From CAWDJT01 sp963828705 (lineage in GTDB: Bacteria > Desulfobacterota > Syntrophobacteria > Syntrophobacterales > Syntrophobacteraceae), in the NCBI GenBank assembly GCA_963828705.1, contig CAWHGA010000049.1:62001-126000 (forward strand): a DNA stretch of 64,000 nucleotides. The letters are read 5' to 3'. A model generated the notes under the pieces. That model was not told the DNA's origin. It searched no databases and saw only the letters and a list, made by a program, of their open reading frames with translations. Numbering within the stretch: position 1 is the first letter of the stretch; each line of letters opens with the position of its first letter. The position numbers and the translations under genes are program-made. This document shows positions 35,826-44,943 of this stretch, piece by piece.

Positions 35826-36429
35826 TGATCCGACATCAGCATTTTCAGCTTCCACGCCACCAAGCTCTTTCACACTGCGGAAGGCGGGGCATTAGCATTT
35901 GCAGACGACAATTTAAAAACACGGATTGACTATCTCAAGAACTTCGGGGTCAAGAATGAAGAGGAAGTGGTCATGCCCGGAATAAACGGAAAAATGAACG
36001 AAATCCAGGCGGCTCTCGGCTTGGTTATGCTTAGCTACGTGGAAGATGAGGTAAAAACGAGAGAGAGGATGTGCTTACCATGTACCGGGAAACCTTCAAG
36101 AATATGAGTGGCGTGACCTACTGTAAACTCCACCAGGGGTAAAAAGAAACCACCAGTATTTCGTCATTAGAATCGATGAGAAGAGATTCGGAGTATCAAG
36201 AGACGAAGTCCATCGCCGCTTCAAGGAATACAATGTCTTTACGCGCAAGTATTTCTACCCTCTCTGCAGCGATTATTCCTGTTATCGCCAGCTTCCGTCG
36301 GCGAACGCAACCAACCTGCCCGTTGCAAACCGGGTGGTCAAGGAAGTGCTTTGTCTTCCTCTGTACGGCGAGCTTGAGCTTAACGACGTGGAAAAGATTT
36401 GCGAAATATTCCAGTACTTCAAACGGTAA
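35826..36429 (+). pseudogene. DegT/DnrJ/EryC1/StrS sugar aminotransferase, 5'-truncated and frameshifted
   Basis: The readable part starts at ISIFSFHATKLFHTAEGG, which contains the PLP-binding Lys (FSFHATK), so the N-terminal 180 or so residues are missing. It continues KNEEEVVMPGINGKMNEIQA, then after frame changes near 36065 and 36140 with NHQYFVIRIDEKRFGVSRDE and PLCSDYSCYRQLPSANATNL to a TAA at 36429. Such enzymes make amino sugars for flagellin glycans, O-antigen or antibiotics. Flagellar glycosylation genes follow directly. Confidence 0.7.
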
Positions 36430-36453
36430 TCACCAGCAGATTAGAGGTACAAC

Positions 36454-36747
36454 ATGCCCAAGGTCAGCATATTGATACCGTCCTACAATCATGACAGATA
36501 TGTTTCCGATGCGATAAGGAGCGTTTTAATCCAGACGTTTCAGGATTTCGAGATCGTGATTACCGACGACGGATCTGCCGACGCCTCGGTTGTCGAAATA
36601 CAGAAGGTCAAGGACCCCCGCATCACTCTCTTCACCTTCAAAGAGAATCGCGGCGCCGTTGCCGCGATAGAACTGTCTCGATCATTCGTCGGGAGAATAT
36701 GTCGCCCTCCTCAACTCGGACGATCAATTCTTGCCATACAAACTTGA
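36454..36747 (+). CDS. GT2 glycosyltransferase module 1, N-terminal piece
   Basis: KVSILIPSYNHDRYVSDAIR and IVITDDGSADAS are the GT-A nucleotide-binding parts. The frame breaks at about 36680; the next frame gives GEYVALLNSDDQFLPYKLEK with the DxD motif and continues in the piece at 36731-37240. First part of a long multi-module reading frame that can be followed to 42003. Confidence 0.7.
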   Translation: MPKVSILIPSYNHDRYVSDAIRSVLIQTFQDFEIVITDDGSADASVVEIQKVKDPRITLFTFKENRGAVAAIELSRSFVGRICRPPQLGRSILAIQT

Positions 36748-37240
36748 AAAGCAGGTCAAGTATCTCGATGAACACAAAGAGGTCGGTGCTGTATTCAGCT
36801 ATGCCCGGATCATTGACAGTGACGGAAAGGAATTGAACGACCCATCTCAATTCTACTCCAGCATTTTTGTCCAGCCCAACAGGAGCCGGTTCGAGTGGCT
36901 AAACCACTTCTTTTTTCGAGGAAACTGCATCTGCCATCCGAGTATGTTAATCAGACGCACCTGCTATGATGAGATAGGGTTTTACGATCCCCGCTACGCT
37001 CAGCTGGCTGATTACGATTTCTGGATACGGCTCTGCATGAAGTATGAGATCTTCATCATACCTGAGGATCTCGTTATGTTCAGGGTCCATGCTGGCAACA
37101 TCAGCGGTCAGCGACCTGAAGCCATTGTCAGGGATGCATGGGAACGAACGAGGATCCTGAAGCATTATCTAAGACTTACCGACCGACAGGGGTTGTTGTA
37201 CGCGTATTCCCGGTCTTACGACAATCCGAACATGCCCTAG
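36731..37240 (+). CDS. GT2 glycosyltransferase module 1, C-terminal piece
   Basis: Continues the preceding module: KQVKYLDEHKEVGAVFSYAR, FFFRGNCICHPSMLIRR, YAQLADYDFWIRLCM and a MFRVHAGNISGQR end are the acceptor-binding half of a GT2 enzyme. Near 37190 the frame changes and the linker runs on as FPVLRQSEHALDEELIPFYV in the next frame, to about 37355. Confidence 0.65.
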   Translation: MPYKLEKQVKYLDEHKEVGAVFSYARIIDSDGKELNDPSQFYSSIFVQPNRSRFEWLNHFFFRGNCICHPSMLIRRTCYDEIGFYDPRYAQLADYDFWIRLCMKYEIFIIPEDLVMFRVHAGNISGQRPEAIVRDAWERTRILKHYLRLTDRQGLLYAYSRSYDNPNMP

Positions 37241-37327
37241 ATGAGGAACTAATCCCCTTTTATGTGGCCCTTATCGCCTCGCGTATCAAGACACCTTATC
37301 ACAAGTTGTTTACATTAAATACACTCC

Positions 37328-37819
37328 ATGAACTGTTTGAGAACAGCGAGCTGCGAGCAGAAACTCTCTCGCCTTGGTTTCTCCCATCACAATCTCATCG
37401 TGATGAGTGGAGAGTACGACATATTCGGACTTACCCCACAGAGGGATATTAGGAAGACATCTGCGGCGTTGGATACCGACGAAGAAAAGGTTAGGGTTGC
37501 CGTATCAATCATCATACCTGTGTTCAATAGAGTTGAATTTACGCAGAAATGCCTTGAGTCTCTGTTCCAGAACACGCCTGACGGAATATATGAGCTGATA
37601 GTGATTGACAATGCCTCGACAGACGGCACAAAGATTTTCTTGCAGGCACTAATAAATAGAAATTTCAAAGTTATTACTAATAAAGAAAACCTCGGATTTG
37701 CTAAGGCCTGCAATCAGGGAGCGCGCGCGGCTTCGGCCGACTATCTACTTTTTCTTAACAATGATACCGAGCCAGCCGAAAGGATGGCTGGAACCCCTCG
37801 TCCAGATTCTCGACAATGA
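37328..37819 (+). CDS. GT2 glycosyltransferase module 2, N-terminal piece
   Basis: After another frame change a second GT2 module starts: VAVSIIIPVFNRVEFTQK, YELIVIDNASTDGTK, NLGFAKACNQGARAASADYL and FLNNDTEP (the DxD motif). At about 37770 the frame shifts again into the piece at 37698-38210. Confidence 0.65.
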   Translation: MNCLRTASCEQKLSRLGFSHHNLIVMSGEYDIFGLTPQRDIRKTSAALDTDEEKVRVAVSIIIPVFNRVEFTQKCLESLFQNTPDGIYELIVIDNASTDGTKIFLQALINRNFKVITNKENLGFAKACNQGARAASADYLLFLNNDTEPAERMAGTPRPDSRQ

Positions 37820-38210
37820 TGGGCCGGTGGCGGCTGTCGGCAGCAAACTCCTCTTCCCGGATGGTACCATTCAACATGCTGGTGTAATTGTCGTTGACGA
37901 CAAAAAGGATTCGATCCCGCTCTGTCCCTGGCATGTGCATTATCGGCAACCGGGCCATCTTGCCGCCGCCAACCAAGCGAAAACTTATCAGGCCCTGACC
38001 GCAGCGAGCCTGCTTGTTCGGAAGAAGGCTTTTGAAGACCTTCTGGGGTTCGATGAAGAATACTGGAACGGTTACGAGGACGTGGACCTTTGCTTCAAGC
38101 TCCGAGGAAAAGGGTTGGAAGCTTGTATACCAGCCCGAAAGTGTTGTGACTCATTACGAATCAAAGAGTGGGCCCGAAAGGTTCAGCAAGGAAAACCAGA
38201 ATCTATCTAG
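37698..38210 (+). CDS. GT2 glycosyltransferase module 2, C-terminal piece
   Basis: From about 37775 the frame reads GWLEPLVQILDNDGPVAAVG, LLFPDGTIQHAGV and DEEYWNGYEDVDLCFKLR, the typical second half of rhamnosyltransferase-like GT2 domains. It breaks at about 38105; the next frame continues GWKLVYQPESVVTHYESKSG. Confidence 0.6.
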   Translation: MLRPAIRERARLRPTIYFFLTMIPSQPKGWLEPLVQILDNDGPVAAVGSKLLFPDGTIQHAGVIVVDDKKDSIPLCPWHVHYRQPGHLAAANQAKTYQALTAASLLVRKKAFEDLLGFDEEYWNGYEDVDLCFKLRGKGLEACIPARKCCDSLRIKEWARKVQQGKPESI

Positions 38211-38451
38211 ATTACAGGAGCGGTGGCTAGGAAGGATTAAGCCTGACGCGGTCCGCGAAAAGGATGGGACCTTAACACGGACGAATGCAGGTTTGATTAA
38301 CACCTACGCATCGGGGATCCCCGGACAGGTCCCCTCGGGCAAAAAACAAGGTGGACCCGCCTCAATCGTCATTTTAACCTACAACTCGTCAAGACGATCA
38401 AAAAATGTCTTCAGAGTGTTTTCGATACACTACGGCCCGATGATGAAGTGA
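38014..38451 (+). CDS. Linker between GT2 modules 2 and 3
   Basis: Only the part after about 38105 is credible: GWKLVYQPESVVTHYESKSG and LQERWLGRIKPDA close module 2, then SIVILTYNSS opens module 3. A frame change at about 38395 leads into the long piece at 38448-39767. Confidence 0.5.
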   Translation: MFGRRLLKTFWGSMKNTGTVTRTWTFASSSEEKGWKLVYQPESVVTHYESKSGPERFSKENQNLSRLQERWLGRIKPDAVREKDGTLTRTNAGLINTYASGIPGQVPSGKKQGGPASIVILTYNSSRRSKNVFRVFSIHYGPMMK

Positions 38452-39767
38452 TCATAGTCGATAATAATTCGACGGATGATACGCTGGCAATCGTTGAAAG
38501 AAGTATCAAGGGAAAACGACAGTTTACTCTCATAAAGAATGCCGAAAACCTTGGGTTTTCCGCGGGCACCAATGTCGGCATCCGAAGCAGCTGCAGCCCT
38601 TATGTCGTTCTCTTGAATCCGGATACGGTTGTCAGTGAGGGATGGCTCGATAGCCTTCTGTTGCATTTTGACGATTACCGAGTTGGTGCCGCTGGACCGA
38701 TTTCCAATTATGTCGCGGGCCTCCAAAAGATGGGGCTGTATCAGAAAGAGCCAATTCAGCCAGGTGCAGGCATTAACCACGTTGCCGGGAATTTCCGCCG
38801 ATGGAACACGGGGCAGGCGGTCGAGGCCAAATTGTTGATAGGATTTTGCGTGGCGGTCATGAGGGATGTTTTCGACGAACTCGGCATGCTCGATGAGGAG
38901 CTCTTCCTCGGGAACGACGATCTTGAATTGAGTTGGAGATTGCGCGCCAACGGATACCAATTGAAGGTCGCCACCGACACTTTCATCCACCACGATGGGC
39001 AGCAGAGCTTCCAAACGGTCAAGAAGGAAATCACATCCCGCCTGGTCCAGGAGAGTACAGATGTACTCTATGCGAAACTTAAAACGGCGTATGGGGAAGA
39101 CAATGTTCCCACGCCCGTGGAACTATGGGGCATGGAGTGGTTTACCCCGACCGCTGCTCGATTCAATCCTCTTTCGAGATTTGAGGATTTCAAACGCAAG
39201 CCAGCCCTCGCTCCGATGGTTTTTAAAGAGGGTCTGATATCTATTGTCATCCTGACCTTCAATCAGCTCAAGTACACCAAGGAGTGCGTGGAGAGCATCC
39301 GAAAGCATACCCCGGAACCACATGAGATCATCTTCGTTGACAACGGCTCGACGGACGGAACCGTGAAGTGGCTGAAGAAGCTTGTCACTGACAACCCAAA
39401 TTACATGCTGATCGAGAACAGGAAGAACCTCGGGTTTGCCAAAGGCTGCAACCAGGGCATCGAGGCCTCATCCGGCGAGTACATTCTGCTCTCGAATAAC
39501 GATGTCGTTGTCACGGAGAACTGGCTTTCCGGAATGATCGAGTGCCTCAACAGCGCGCCGGATGTTGGCATCGTCGGCCCAATGACAAACAACATCAGCG
39601 GCCCGCAAAAAGTCGAGCAAGTCGGTTATTCGTCGATAAACCAGCTCGATACGTATCCAAAGGAGTTTAGAGAACAAAACCGGCATCGGCGCATCCCTCA
39701 TGAGGAGAATCGTCGGCTTTTGCATGCTCTTCAAACATGCCTTGGTCGAGAAAGTCGGACTGATTGA
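38448..39767 (+). CDS. GT2 glycosyltransferase modules 3 and 4
   Basis: The longest unbroken piece of the giant gene. Module 3: VIIVDNNSTDDT, ENLGFSAGTNVGIR, VLLNPDTV, LFLGNDDLELSWRLR. Module 4 from about residue 265: SIVILTFNQLKYTKECVESI, IIFVDNGSTDGT, NLGFAKGCNQGIEASSGEYI, LSNNDVVVTENWL. Each has the GT-A fold of polymer- or O-glycan-synthesising enzymes. The start is not a true start codon context; it is the continuation of the previous frame. It breaks at about 39690. Confidence 0.75.
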   Translation: MIIVDNNSTDDTLAIVERSIKGKRQFTLIKNAENLGFSAGTNVGIRSSCSPYVVLLNPDTVVSEGWLDSLLLHFDDYRVGAAGPISNYVAGLQKMGLYQKEPIQPGAGINHVAGNFRRWNTGQAVEAKLLIGFCVAVMRDVFDELGMLDEELFLGNDDLELSWRLRANGYQLKVATDTFIHHDGQQSFQTVKKEITSRLVQESTDVLYAKLKTAYGEDNVPTPVELWGMEWFTPTAARFNPLSRFEDFKRKPALAPMVFKEGLISIVILTFNQLKYTKECVESIRKHTPEPHEIIFVDNGSTDGTVKWLKKLVTDNPNYMLIENRKNLGFAKGCNQGIEASSGEYILLSNNDVVVTENWLSGMIECLNSAPDVGIVGPMTNNISGPQKVEQVGYSSINQLDTYPKEFREQNRHRRIPHEENRRLLHALQTCLGRESRTD

Positions 39768-40350
39768 TGAGAGCTTCGGCTCGGGAAATTTTGAGGATGA
39801 TGACTTCTGTCTCAGGGCCGCCCTGGAGGGATACAGGAATCTCATCGCAGGCGATGTGTTCATTCATCACTATGGCAGCCGGAGTTTTATCGGGAACAAG
39901 ATTGACTTCAACTCCGCCATGGCAAGAAACAAGAAGATCTTCAACGAGAAGTGGAGCTGGCATAGATGCTCAGAGCCCCTCGGCAAGAAACTCCTCATCT
40001 TAAATGCAATGGAAAAGGCCGGCGAACTGAATCACAAAGACCAACTCGGCCAGGCTATCGAGATTTTCTTGCAGGCGATAAGACATTCTCCGGATGACAA
40101 GAAGGTGTACCACACCCTCGCAGAGATACTGATCGACGCTAAGCGCTTTAAAGATGCCCTCGATGCCTTGAACGAGATGCCACCAGATGATCAGGACCTC
40201 AGGAAGCTCGAGCTAATTGGGTACGGTAAGGAGGGATTGGAACTCTATGGTGAGGCCGAAGATTATGCCGAGCGTGCGCTTTCGATCAATCCCGCTTCTG
40301 CGCCGGCCCTCAATCTAAAAGGAATACTGGCATACAAACGGGAGAGATAA
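39700..40350 (+). CDS. End of GT2 module 4 plus TPR repeats
   Basis: RRIVGFCMLFKHALVEKVGL and GNFEDDDFCLRAALEGYRN complete module 4; from about residue 105 helical TPR-like repeats follow (LGQAIEIFLQAIRHSPDDKK, VYHTLAEILIDAKRFKDALD, LYGEAEDYAERALSINPASA). The frame breaks at about 40345 and the TPRs go on in the next piece. TPRs fused to GT2 domains are typical of protein (for example flagellin) glycosyltransferases. Confidence 0.65.
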   Translation: MRRIVGFCMLFKHALVEKVGLIDESFGSGNFEDDDFCLRAALEGYRNLIAGDVFIHHYGSRSFIGNKIDFNSAMARNKKIFNEKWSWHRCSEPLGKKLLILNAMEKAGELNHKDQLGQAIEIFLQAIRHSPDDKKVYHTLAEILIDAKRFKDALDALNEMPPDDQDLRKLELIGYGKEGLELYGEAEDYAERALSINPASAPALNLKGILAYKRER

Positions 40351-40381
40351 GAGTGCAGCGGAGGATTTCTTCCATAGGGCT

Positions 40382-41548
40382 ATGGCATCTGATCCGTCCT
40401 ACGGAGAACCCTACACCAACCTTGGTGTGTTGAAGTGGGCTGCAGGTCACAGGGAAGAGGGGCTGAATCTCCTCGAACGCGGCTTCATCCTCACTCCAAC
40501 AATGATGGACATCAGCACGATGTATCATTCAGCAGTAACTTCCCTTCAAGAATTTGAAAGAGCTGAACAAGTGTTTCGCGATGCCAACACATTGTGGCCG
40601 GTCAATAAGAGGCTGAAGTTTTTGCTTATTGATATTCTTATCCAGCAGGGCAAGTTCGATGCGGCGATGCACTTGATTGAAGAGGCCATGATTGCATTCA
40701 GCATAGATGACGGTATCATTGCTGCCGCACTTGAAATCCGGAGCAAGATCGGCGCAAAGACAATACATAGAACTTCCAAGAGTAAAGGCACCCTCTCATT
40801 GTGTATGATTGTGAAAAACGAGGAAGAAAATATTGGGAAATGCCTTGCCAGTGTCAAACCGGTCGTTGACGAGATGATCGTAGTTGATACCGGATCGACT
40901 GACAGGACCATCGATATCGCAACAGCATTCGGAGCTCAGGTATACAATTTCGAGTGGACGGACAATTTTGCTGAGGCAAGAAATTTTTCTTTGTCCAAAG
41001 CTACTGGAGACTGGATCCTTATCCTCGATGCAGATGAAGTGATTTCTTCACAGGATCATATCTCACTGATGAATATAGTAAGTAAAAGAAGCTCAAAGCC
41101 TAAATCTTATTCAATTACGACAAGAAATTATATCGACAGTGTGAGTATAACAGGATGGACTGCCAATGATGGCAAGTACGGTAAAGAAGAAGCAGGGACG
41201 GGGTGGAATCCGAGCACAAAGGTAAGGTTGTTTTCCAATGATCAGCGTATCAGGTTTGAAGGTCCTGTTCATGAACTTGTGGAGCCTTCACTCAGAAGGC
41301 TTGGTATAAAAATTCAAGGATGCAGCCTACCTATTCACCATTACGGTAAGCTCAATATGGAAAACGTTGTCTCCAAAGGAAAAGAATATTTTCTTTTGGG
41401 CAAGGCAAAACTATTAGAAACTGGAAATGACATAAAGCCTCTTATCGAACTGGCCATTCAGGCAGGTGAGTTAGGCGAGTTCCATGATGCTCTTGAATTG
41501 TGGCAAAAGGTGATAGAGCTCAATCCAGAAGTGCAGACGCTTTTGTAA
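40382..41548 (+). CDS. TPR repeats and SunS-like GT2 module 5
   Basis: TPR repeats (SYGEPYTNLGVLKWAAGHRE) lead into a fifth GT2 domain of the SunS/WaaE-like type: LSLCMIVKNEEENIGKCLAS, MIVVDTGSTDRT, WILILDADEVIS. It keeps the DxD as DAD. Then HDALELWQKVIELNPE returns to TPR. The frame breaks at about 41520. SunS-type enzymes S- or O-glycosylate peptides, which fits a flagellin target. Confidence 0.7.
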   Translation: MASDPSYGEPYTNLGVLKWAAGHREEGLNLLERGFILTPTMMDISTMYHSAVTSLQEFERAEQVFRDANTLWPVNKRLKFLLIDILIQQGKFDAAMHLIEEAMIAFSIDDGIIAAALEIRSKIGAKTIHRTSKSKGTLSLCMIVKNEEENIGKCLASVKPVVDEMIVVDTGSTDRTIDIATAFGAQVYNFEWTDNFAEARNFSLSKATGDWILILDADEVISSQDHISLMNIVSKRSSKPKSYSITTRNYIDSVSITGWTANDGKYGKEEAGTGWNPSTKVRLFSNDQRIRFEGPVHELVEPSLRRLGIKIQGCSLPIHHYGKLNMENVVSKGKEYFLLGKAKLLETGNDIKPLIELAIQAGELGEFHDALELWQKVIELNPEVQTLL

Positions 41549-42003
41549 ATATTGGATATATCAACATAAAACTTGAGCGATATGAAGATGCTCTTATCGC
41601 GTCGAAAAGAGCCATGGAACTCGATATGAATTCGAAAGAGGCTGCTCTTAACTACTCAATCTCCGAGCTATGCCTTGGTAATGCCAAGAAAACGATAGCG
41701 GTGCTTGAAGACCTTCTGGGGAAAATACCTGAATATCCATCAGCTATGGGAGTGATTGCAGCGGCATATTTCGTAGACAGCAGCAAAGATAAAGGGATGA
41801 AGTATCTGGATGAGATGAGTAAAAAAGGCTTTGATTGCGTTCCTGCCCTTCATGACTGTGCAAAGAGGCTCATTTCAGTGGGCAGAACCGATTACGCCAT
41901 TTTATTGCTCGAAGCGGCGGTGGAAAGAAATAACGCCGATCAGGATGCCCATGTGCTTCTCTTCGATTGTTACAAGACACGAGGGGATGCTGCGCAATCG
42001 TAA
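41500..42003 (+). CDS. C-terminal TPR repeats of the giant glycosyltransferase frame
   Basis: From about residue 12 the reading is FVNIGYINIKLERYEDALIA, AALNYSISELCLGNAKKTIA, YPSAMGVIAAAYFVDSSKDK: TPR-type helical pairs that end the long frame at 42003. From 36454 to here the joined frame would encode about 1,850 residues. Confidence 0.6.
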   Translation: MAKGDRAQSRSADAFVNIGYINIKLERYEDALIASKRAMELDMNSKEAALNYSISELCLGNAKKTIAVLEDLLGKIPEYPSAMGVIAAAYFVDSSKDKGMKYLDEMSKKGFDCVPALHDCAKRLISVGRTDYAILLLEAAVERNNADQDAHVLLFDCYKTRGDAAQS

Positions 42004-42172
42004 ACGTTCGCCGCAAAGGATTTGGAATTTCAATAACTGACGCTGGCCATCTTGGGTATCTGAAGTCGGAAAAAACCCCGATTTCTTTTTGGCGCTGCGA
42101 CCTCTGTGCTCTCTGCGGTGTAACGCTAACATCGTGCCGTGACTGAAGTATACCCCCAATGGCGCTGGTTGA

Positions 42173-43381
42173 TCATGCAATCCCTGAGAATCTGCTGAAT
42201 TGGTCTTTCTTCGGGTCCATTGCAACCCCGAACCTATCTTTGCCGGCAAAAGCGAACTCTATATGTGATGGGTCAATGGTGCCGTTTGCAGAGGCGTTCT
42301 GTTGAATGTTGAACTTCACGGTTGCCGTCAATGCTGTAGAATCATAATAGACGCTTATGGGCAAGGGGGCAATTTGTATCTCTGTTGAAGGGATAGCCAT
42401 TCCGAAATTGTATGCTTGTCCAGGTCCGACCCCAGTAGCTCTTCCTATTTTCCAATTCGCTATATTCTCAACAGATTCCCTGTCCATTTCTTTGTCAAAC
42501 TGGAATACCATGGTAAATGTCTTTGATGCATTGGCATTTGCCAGATAGGCATCCAGACCTGAAACCAGCGTACCGGCGGAAGAATAGTACTGAAAAGAAC
42601 TGCTGCCAACATCCACAAATGAGAAGCTCGGGGGGTCACTCTTGGAGATGGAATTGCTGAGGTTATCAGCCAGGTTTGGAGCTTTGTTTTTCAGTAGATC
42701 AAGTACCTGGTTTGCTTCGTCTATCTGCCCCGAATCGGCATATGCATATCCCATCTCCGCATAGGCATCATAGAAATCCTGTTTCAGGTCAACGGCTTTC
42801 TTGAAAGCACTCACAGCTTCAGAGTAGAGCCCCTGTTTGGCATAATTCTGACCCAACCCATAATAACCGTTGGGTTTGTTTGGATCGAGGTTCTGAACCT
42901 GTCTGAACTGGTTCTCTGCTTCTCCATAACGGCCATTATACATATAGGCCTGCCCCAGGGAAAACCGATTGCTTACGCTGGGATTCAGTTTTACGGCTTG
43001 CTCATATTCTTGTTGAGCTTCTTGATAGCGATTCTGCGAAAAATAGAGGTTGCCGAGACTGATGCGCGTATCGTCCCGGATCGGATCCAATTGAATGGCT
43101 TTCTTGTAGGCGTCGATTGCCCCTTGGGTGTCGTTCAATTTGAGGTAGGCCTGGGCCATGTAGTTGGCTGCGTCCACCGAGTAGGATGAACTCGGTGATA
43201 GCCCGATTGCCCTCTTGAACGCCTTGATGGCTCCATCATAGTTCTTTTTGGTGTATAGATCGATGCCGTTGGACAGAGCACTATTGGCCAGACCCTCCAA
43301 TTGACCTGATTGCGGCACGGTGTAACTGAATATGTCTGGTGCCGTTGACTTGGCTGACGTCCATCGCTCTATGCCTTCCAT
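42173..43381 (-). CDS. TPR-repeat protein of the flagellin operon region
   Basis: A 402-aa protein with about six TPR repeats in residues 30-235 (AANYMAQAYLKLNDTQGAID, RISLGNLYFSQNRYQEAQQE, YYGLGQNYAKQGLYSEAVSA). A C-terminal domain of about 150 residues follows, with beta-rich, Ig-like composition (FTMVFQFDKEMDRESVENIA, ISVYYDSTALTATVKFNIQQ). No signal peptide. I do not recognise a named family; being downstream of flaF with its own sigma28-like promoter suggests a role in flagellin handling or filament assembly. Confidence 0.65.
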   Translation of the reverse strand: MEGIERWTSAKSTAPDIFSYTVPQSGQLEGLANSALSNGIDLYTKKNYDGAIKAFKRAIGLSPSSSYSVDAANYMAQAYLKLNDTQGAIDAYKKAIQLDPIRDDTRISLGNLYFSQNRYQEAQQEYEQAVKLNPSVSNRFSLGQAYMYNGRYGEAENQFRQVQNLDPNKPNGYYGLGQNYAKQGLYSEAVSAFKKAVDLKQDFYDAYAEMGYAYADSGQIDEANQVLDLLKNKAPNLADNLSNSISKSDPPSFSFVDVGSSSFQYYSSAGTLVSGLDAYLANANASKTFTMVFQFDKEMDRESVENIANWKIGRATGVGPGQAYNFGMAIPSTEIQIAPLPISVYYDSTALTATVKFNIQQNASANGTIDPSHIEFAFAGKDRFGVAMDPKKDQFSRFSGIA

Positions 43382-43405
43382 GCAATAGTTTACGCTGCAA
43401 TAGAA

Positions 43406-43432
43406 CTATCGGTCAGAAGGCAATATATCTTG
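43406..43432 (-). promoter_or_regulatory. Sigma28-like promoter of the TPR gene
   Basis: On the minus strand CAAG-N15-ACCGATAG, against the flagellar consensus TAAA-N15-GCCGATAA. It ends about 25 bases before the TPR gene ATG and has the same spacing as the flagellin promoter candidate at 46001-46027. Confidence 0.4.
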
Positions 43433-43637
43433 AATCCTTCCTTTAGCCTATGGGCGCAAAGCTGTTGTGGTGTCCAGGAGGGCCATGGGGCGGGAAGGTT
43501 ATAAACGCAGAGGAGAAAGGCGGGATGATACTATGCTTGATGCCTACTGGATAGACAAGGATGCTTCACTCATGGGAGGATAGGATACACTAAGGCCCGG
43601 ATCGAGGCTGTTCGCAGAACAGGGATGAGGAGTAAGG

Positions 43638-44013
43638 TTACGGTTCCCCTCTCAGTCCAAAAGCGAGACTCATGTTAATGTTAATGATAGTGGTGAGCTT
43701 CTCAGGTGAAGGAAAAGCCATGATATCAATTATTCTTTTGTCAATAAAAGTACTCAGACTCAGAATATCTTCTCTCAACTCTTTCGGCAGAGGATTGTCT
43801 TTCTCCATCAGTTCAGCCTGGAATATACTCCATAGTACCTGGTTGAACTTGAGTGCCTGGGTGAGCACCTCTTCGCGACCCGGCGTATCCCAATTGTCTC
43901 TGGATTTCCTTGAGTATGTTCGCCGCCTTGGTGAGGGCGGAAGCCTCGATCTCCCGGCCGGACATGACCGCCTTCTGTGCAGTCTTATAGGCGTCGATCT
44001 GCTTTGCGGACAT
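43638..44013 (-). CDS. flaF: Flagellar biosynthesis regulator FlaF, frameshifted
   Basis: The first frame gives AKQIDAYKTAQKAVMSGREI; the second, from about 43870, gives LTQALKFNQVLWSIFQAELM, NPLPKELREDILSLSTFIDK and LTTIININMSLAFGL. Joined, the protein is about 125 aa and matches FlaF, which in Caulobacter promotes flagellin synthesis and secretion and opposes FlbT. GGAGGCGATG precedes the ATG. It overlaps the end of flbT by 29 bases. Confidence 0.75.
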
Positions 44014-44392
44014 GGTTCATCGCCTCCTGCTCGTATGCTATCAGTTTCTTCGTCAGCTTGAGCGCCTGGTAATACTGCCTGTTTAGTACTAAATCGCTGA
44101 TCTCGGCTATCCGCCCCGTTTGACTTGGCGCAGCCTCAGCAACATCCTTTACCTGTTCCCAGTAGATCCGGTGATGCTCCGGCAGATCCCTCTCATCCAC
44201 ATACATGAGCTGAATCGTGAAATAGATCCTGCGGCAGGGCGAGTCAGCGTCCTTCAGACTCATGATGTCTCTCTGCCGCAGGATCGGTACATTGTTTTCG
44301 ACGACCAGATGGGTCCCCGTGCTGCCGTTCACTATCACCGCGCCCCCGATGATCAGGCGCTCATGCGGCCTCAAGGTTATCTTCAGTGCCAT
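43985..44392 (-). CDS. flbT: Flagellin mRNA regulator FlbT
   Basis: 135 aa with the family pattern throughout: ITLRPHERLIIGGAVIVNGS, VPILRQRDIMSLKDADSPCR, RIYFTIQLMYVDE, and YYQALKLTKKLIAYEQEAM. In Caulobacter FlbT binds the flagellin mRNA 5' leader and destabilises it until the hook is complete. Here it lies downstream of flagellin and upstream of flaF on the same strand, the usual alphaproteobacterial company of these genes. Confidence 0.88.
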   Translation of the reverse strand: MALKITLRPHERLIIGGAVIVNGSTGTHLVVENNVPILRQRDIMSLKDADSPCRRIYFTIQLMYVDERDLPEHHRIYWEQVKDVAEAAPSQTGRIAEISDLVLNRQYYQALKLTKKLIAYEQEAMNHVRKADRRL

Positions 44393-44420
44393 CGCATTCT
44401 TCGTCCATCCGAAAGGTCAT

Positions 44421-44921
44421 TCAAATCTTGACATTCACCAGGGTCCCCGGCTTGGGACTCTCGACCGTCATGGGAAGGCTTTTTGACAATTCATCCTTAA
44501 GGCTGAAGAGCTTCCCCAGAGCAGCAGAGATTTCGCTGTCTGTCGCATCCTCGCTCAGCTTACTGGAAGAGATCTCCTTTTTCATGTCGACTTGGAGTGA
44601 AGACCTCTCAACCTCATCCTGTATTCCCCGGATGCCCTTGATCAGATCGATCCTCTGATAACTGCCCGGCGGGAAAAAGGGAGGGAACTCCACCAAGATC
44701 TTATCGAGCTGCTCCTTCGCGTAGTTGATGTGAGTGATCAGCGTCTGCGCTTGGATTACAGTGGACTGAGCATCATTGGTTGGACCAGACGAACCAGGGA
44801 GAACGGAAGCTGGCGGTTCGGGGGAAGGCCCCTTTCCCGCATCAACCCTGGCGTTATTCCTTTCAGGTGAACGAAGGATTACCGGCACGACCTCACTTGT
44901 CTGTATGCTGTTGATGTTCAT
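44421..44921 (-). CDS. Uncharacterised flagellar-locus protein, 166 aa
   Basis: I do not recognise a family. The first 55 residues are low-complexity (SPERNNARVDAGKGPSPEPP), the rest is predicted helical (QTLITHINYAKEQLDKILVE, EISAALGKLFSLKDELSKSL), ending in VNVKI. Its position between flagellin and flbT and the helical, Ser/Lys-rich make-up resemble FlaG-type or chaperone-like proteins, but there is no clear FlaG motif. Likely cytoplasmic or secreted with the filament. Confidence 0.5.
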   Translation of the reverse strand: MNINSIQTSEVVPVILRSPERNNARVDAGKGPSPEPPASVLPGSSGPTNDAQSTVIQAQTLITHINYAKEQLDKILVEFPPFFPPGSYQRIDLIKGIRGIQDEVERSSLQVDMKKEISSSKLSEDATDSEISAALGKLFSLKDELSKSLPMTVESPKPGTLVNVKI

Positions 44922-44943
44922 GGCTTATTCACCTGACTCAAGA

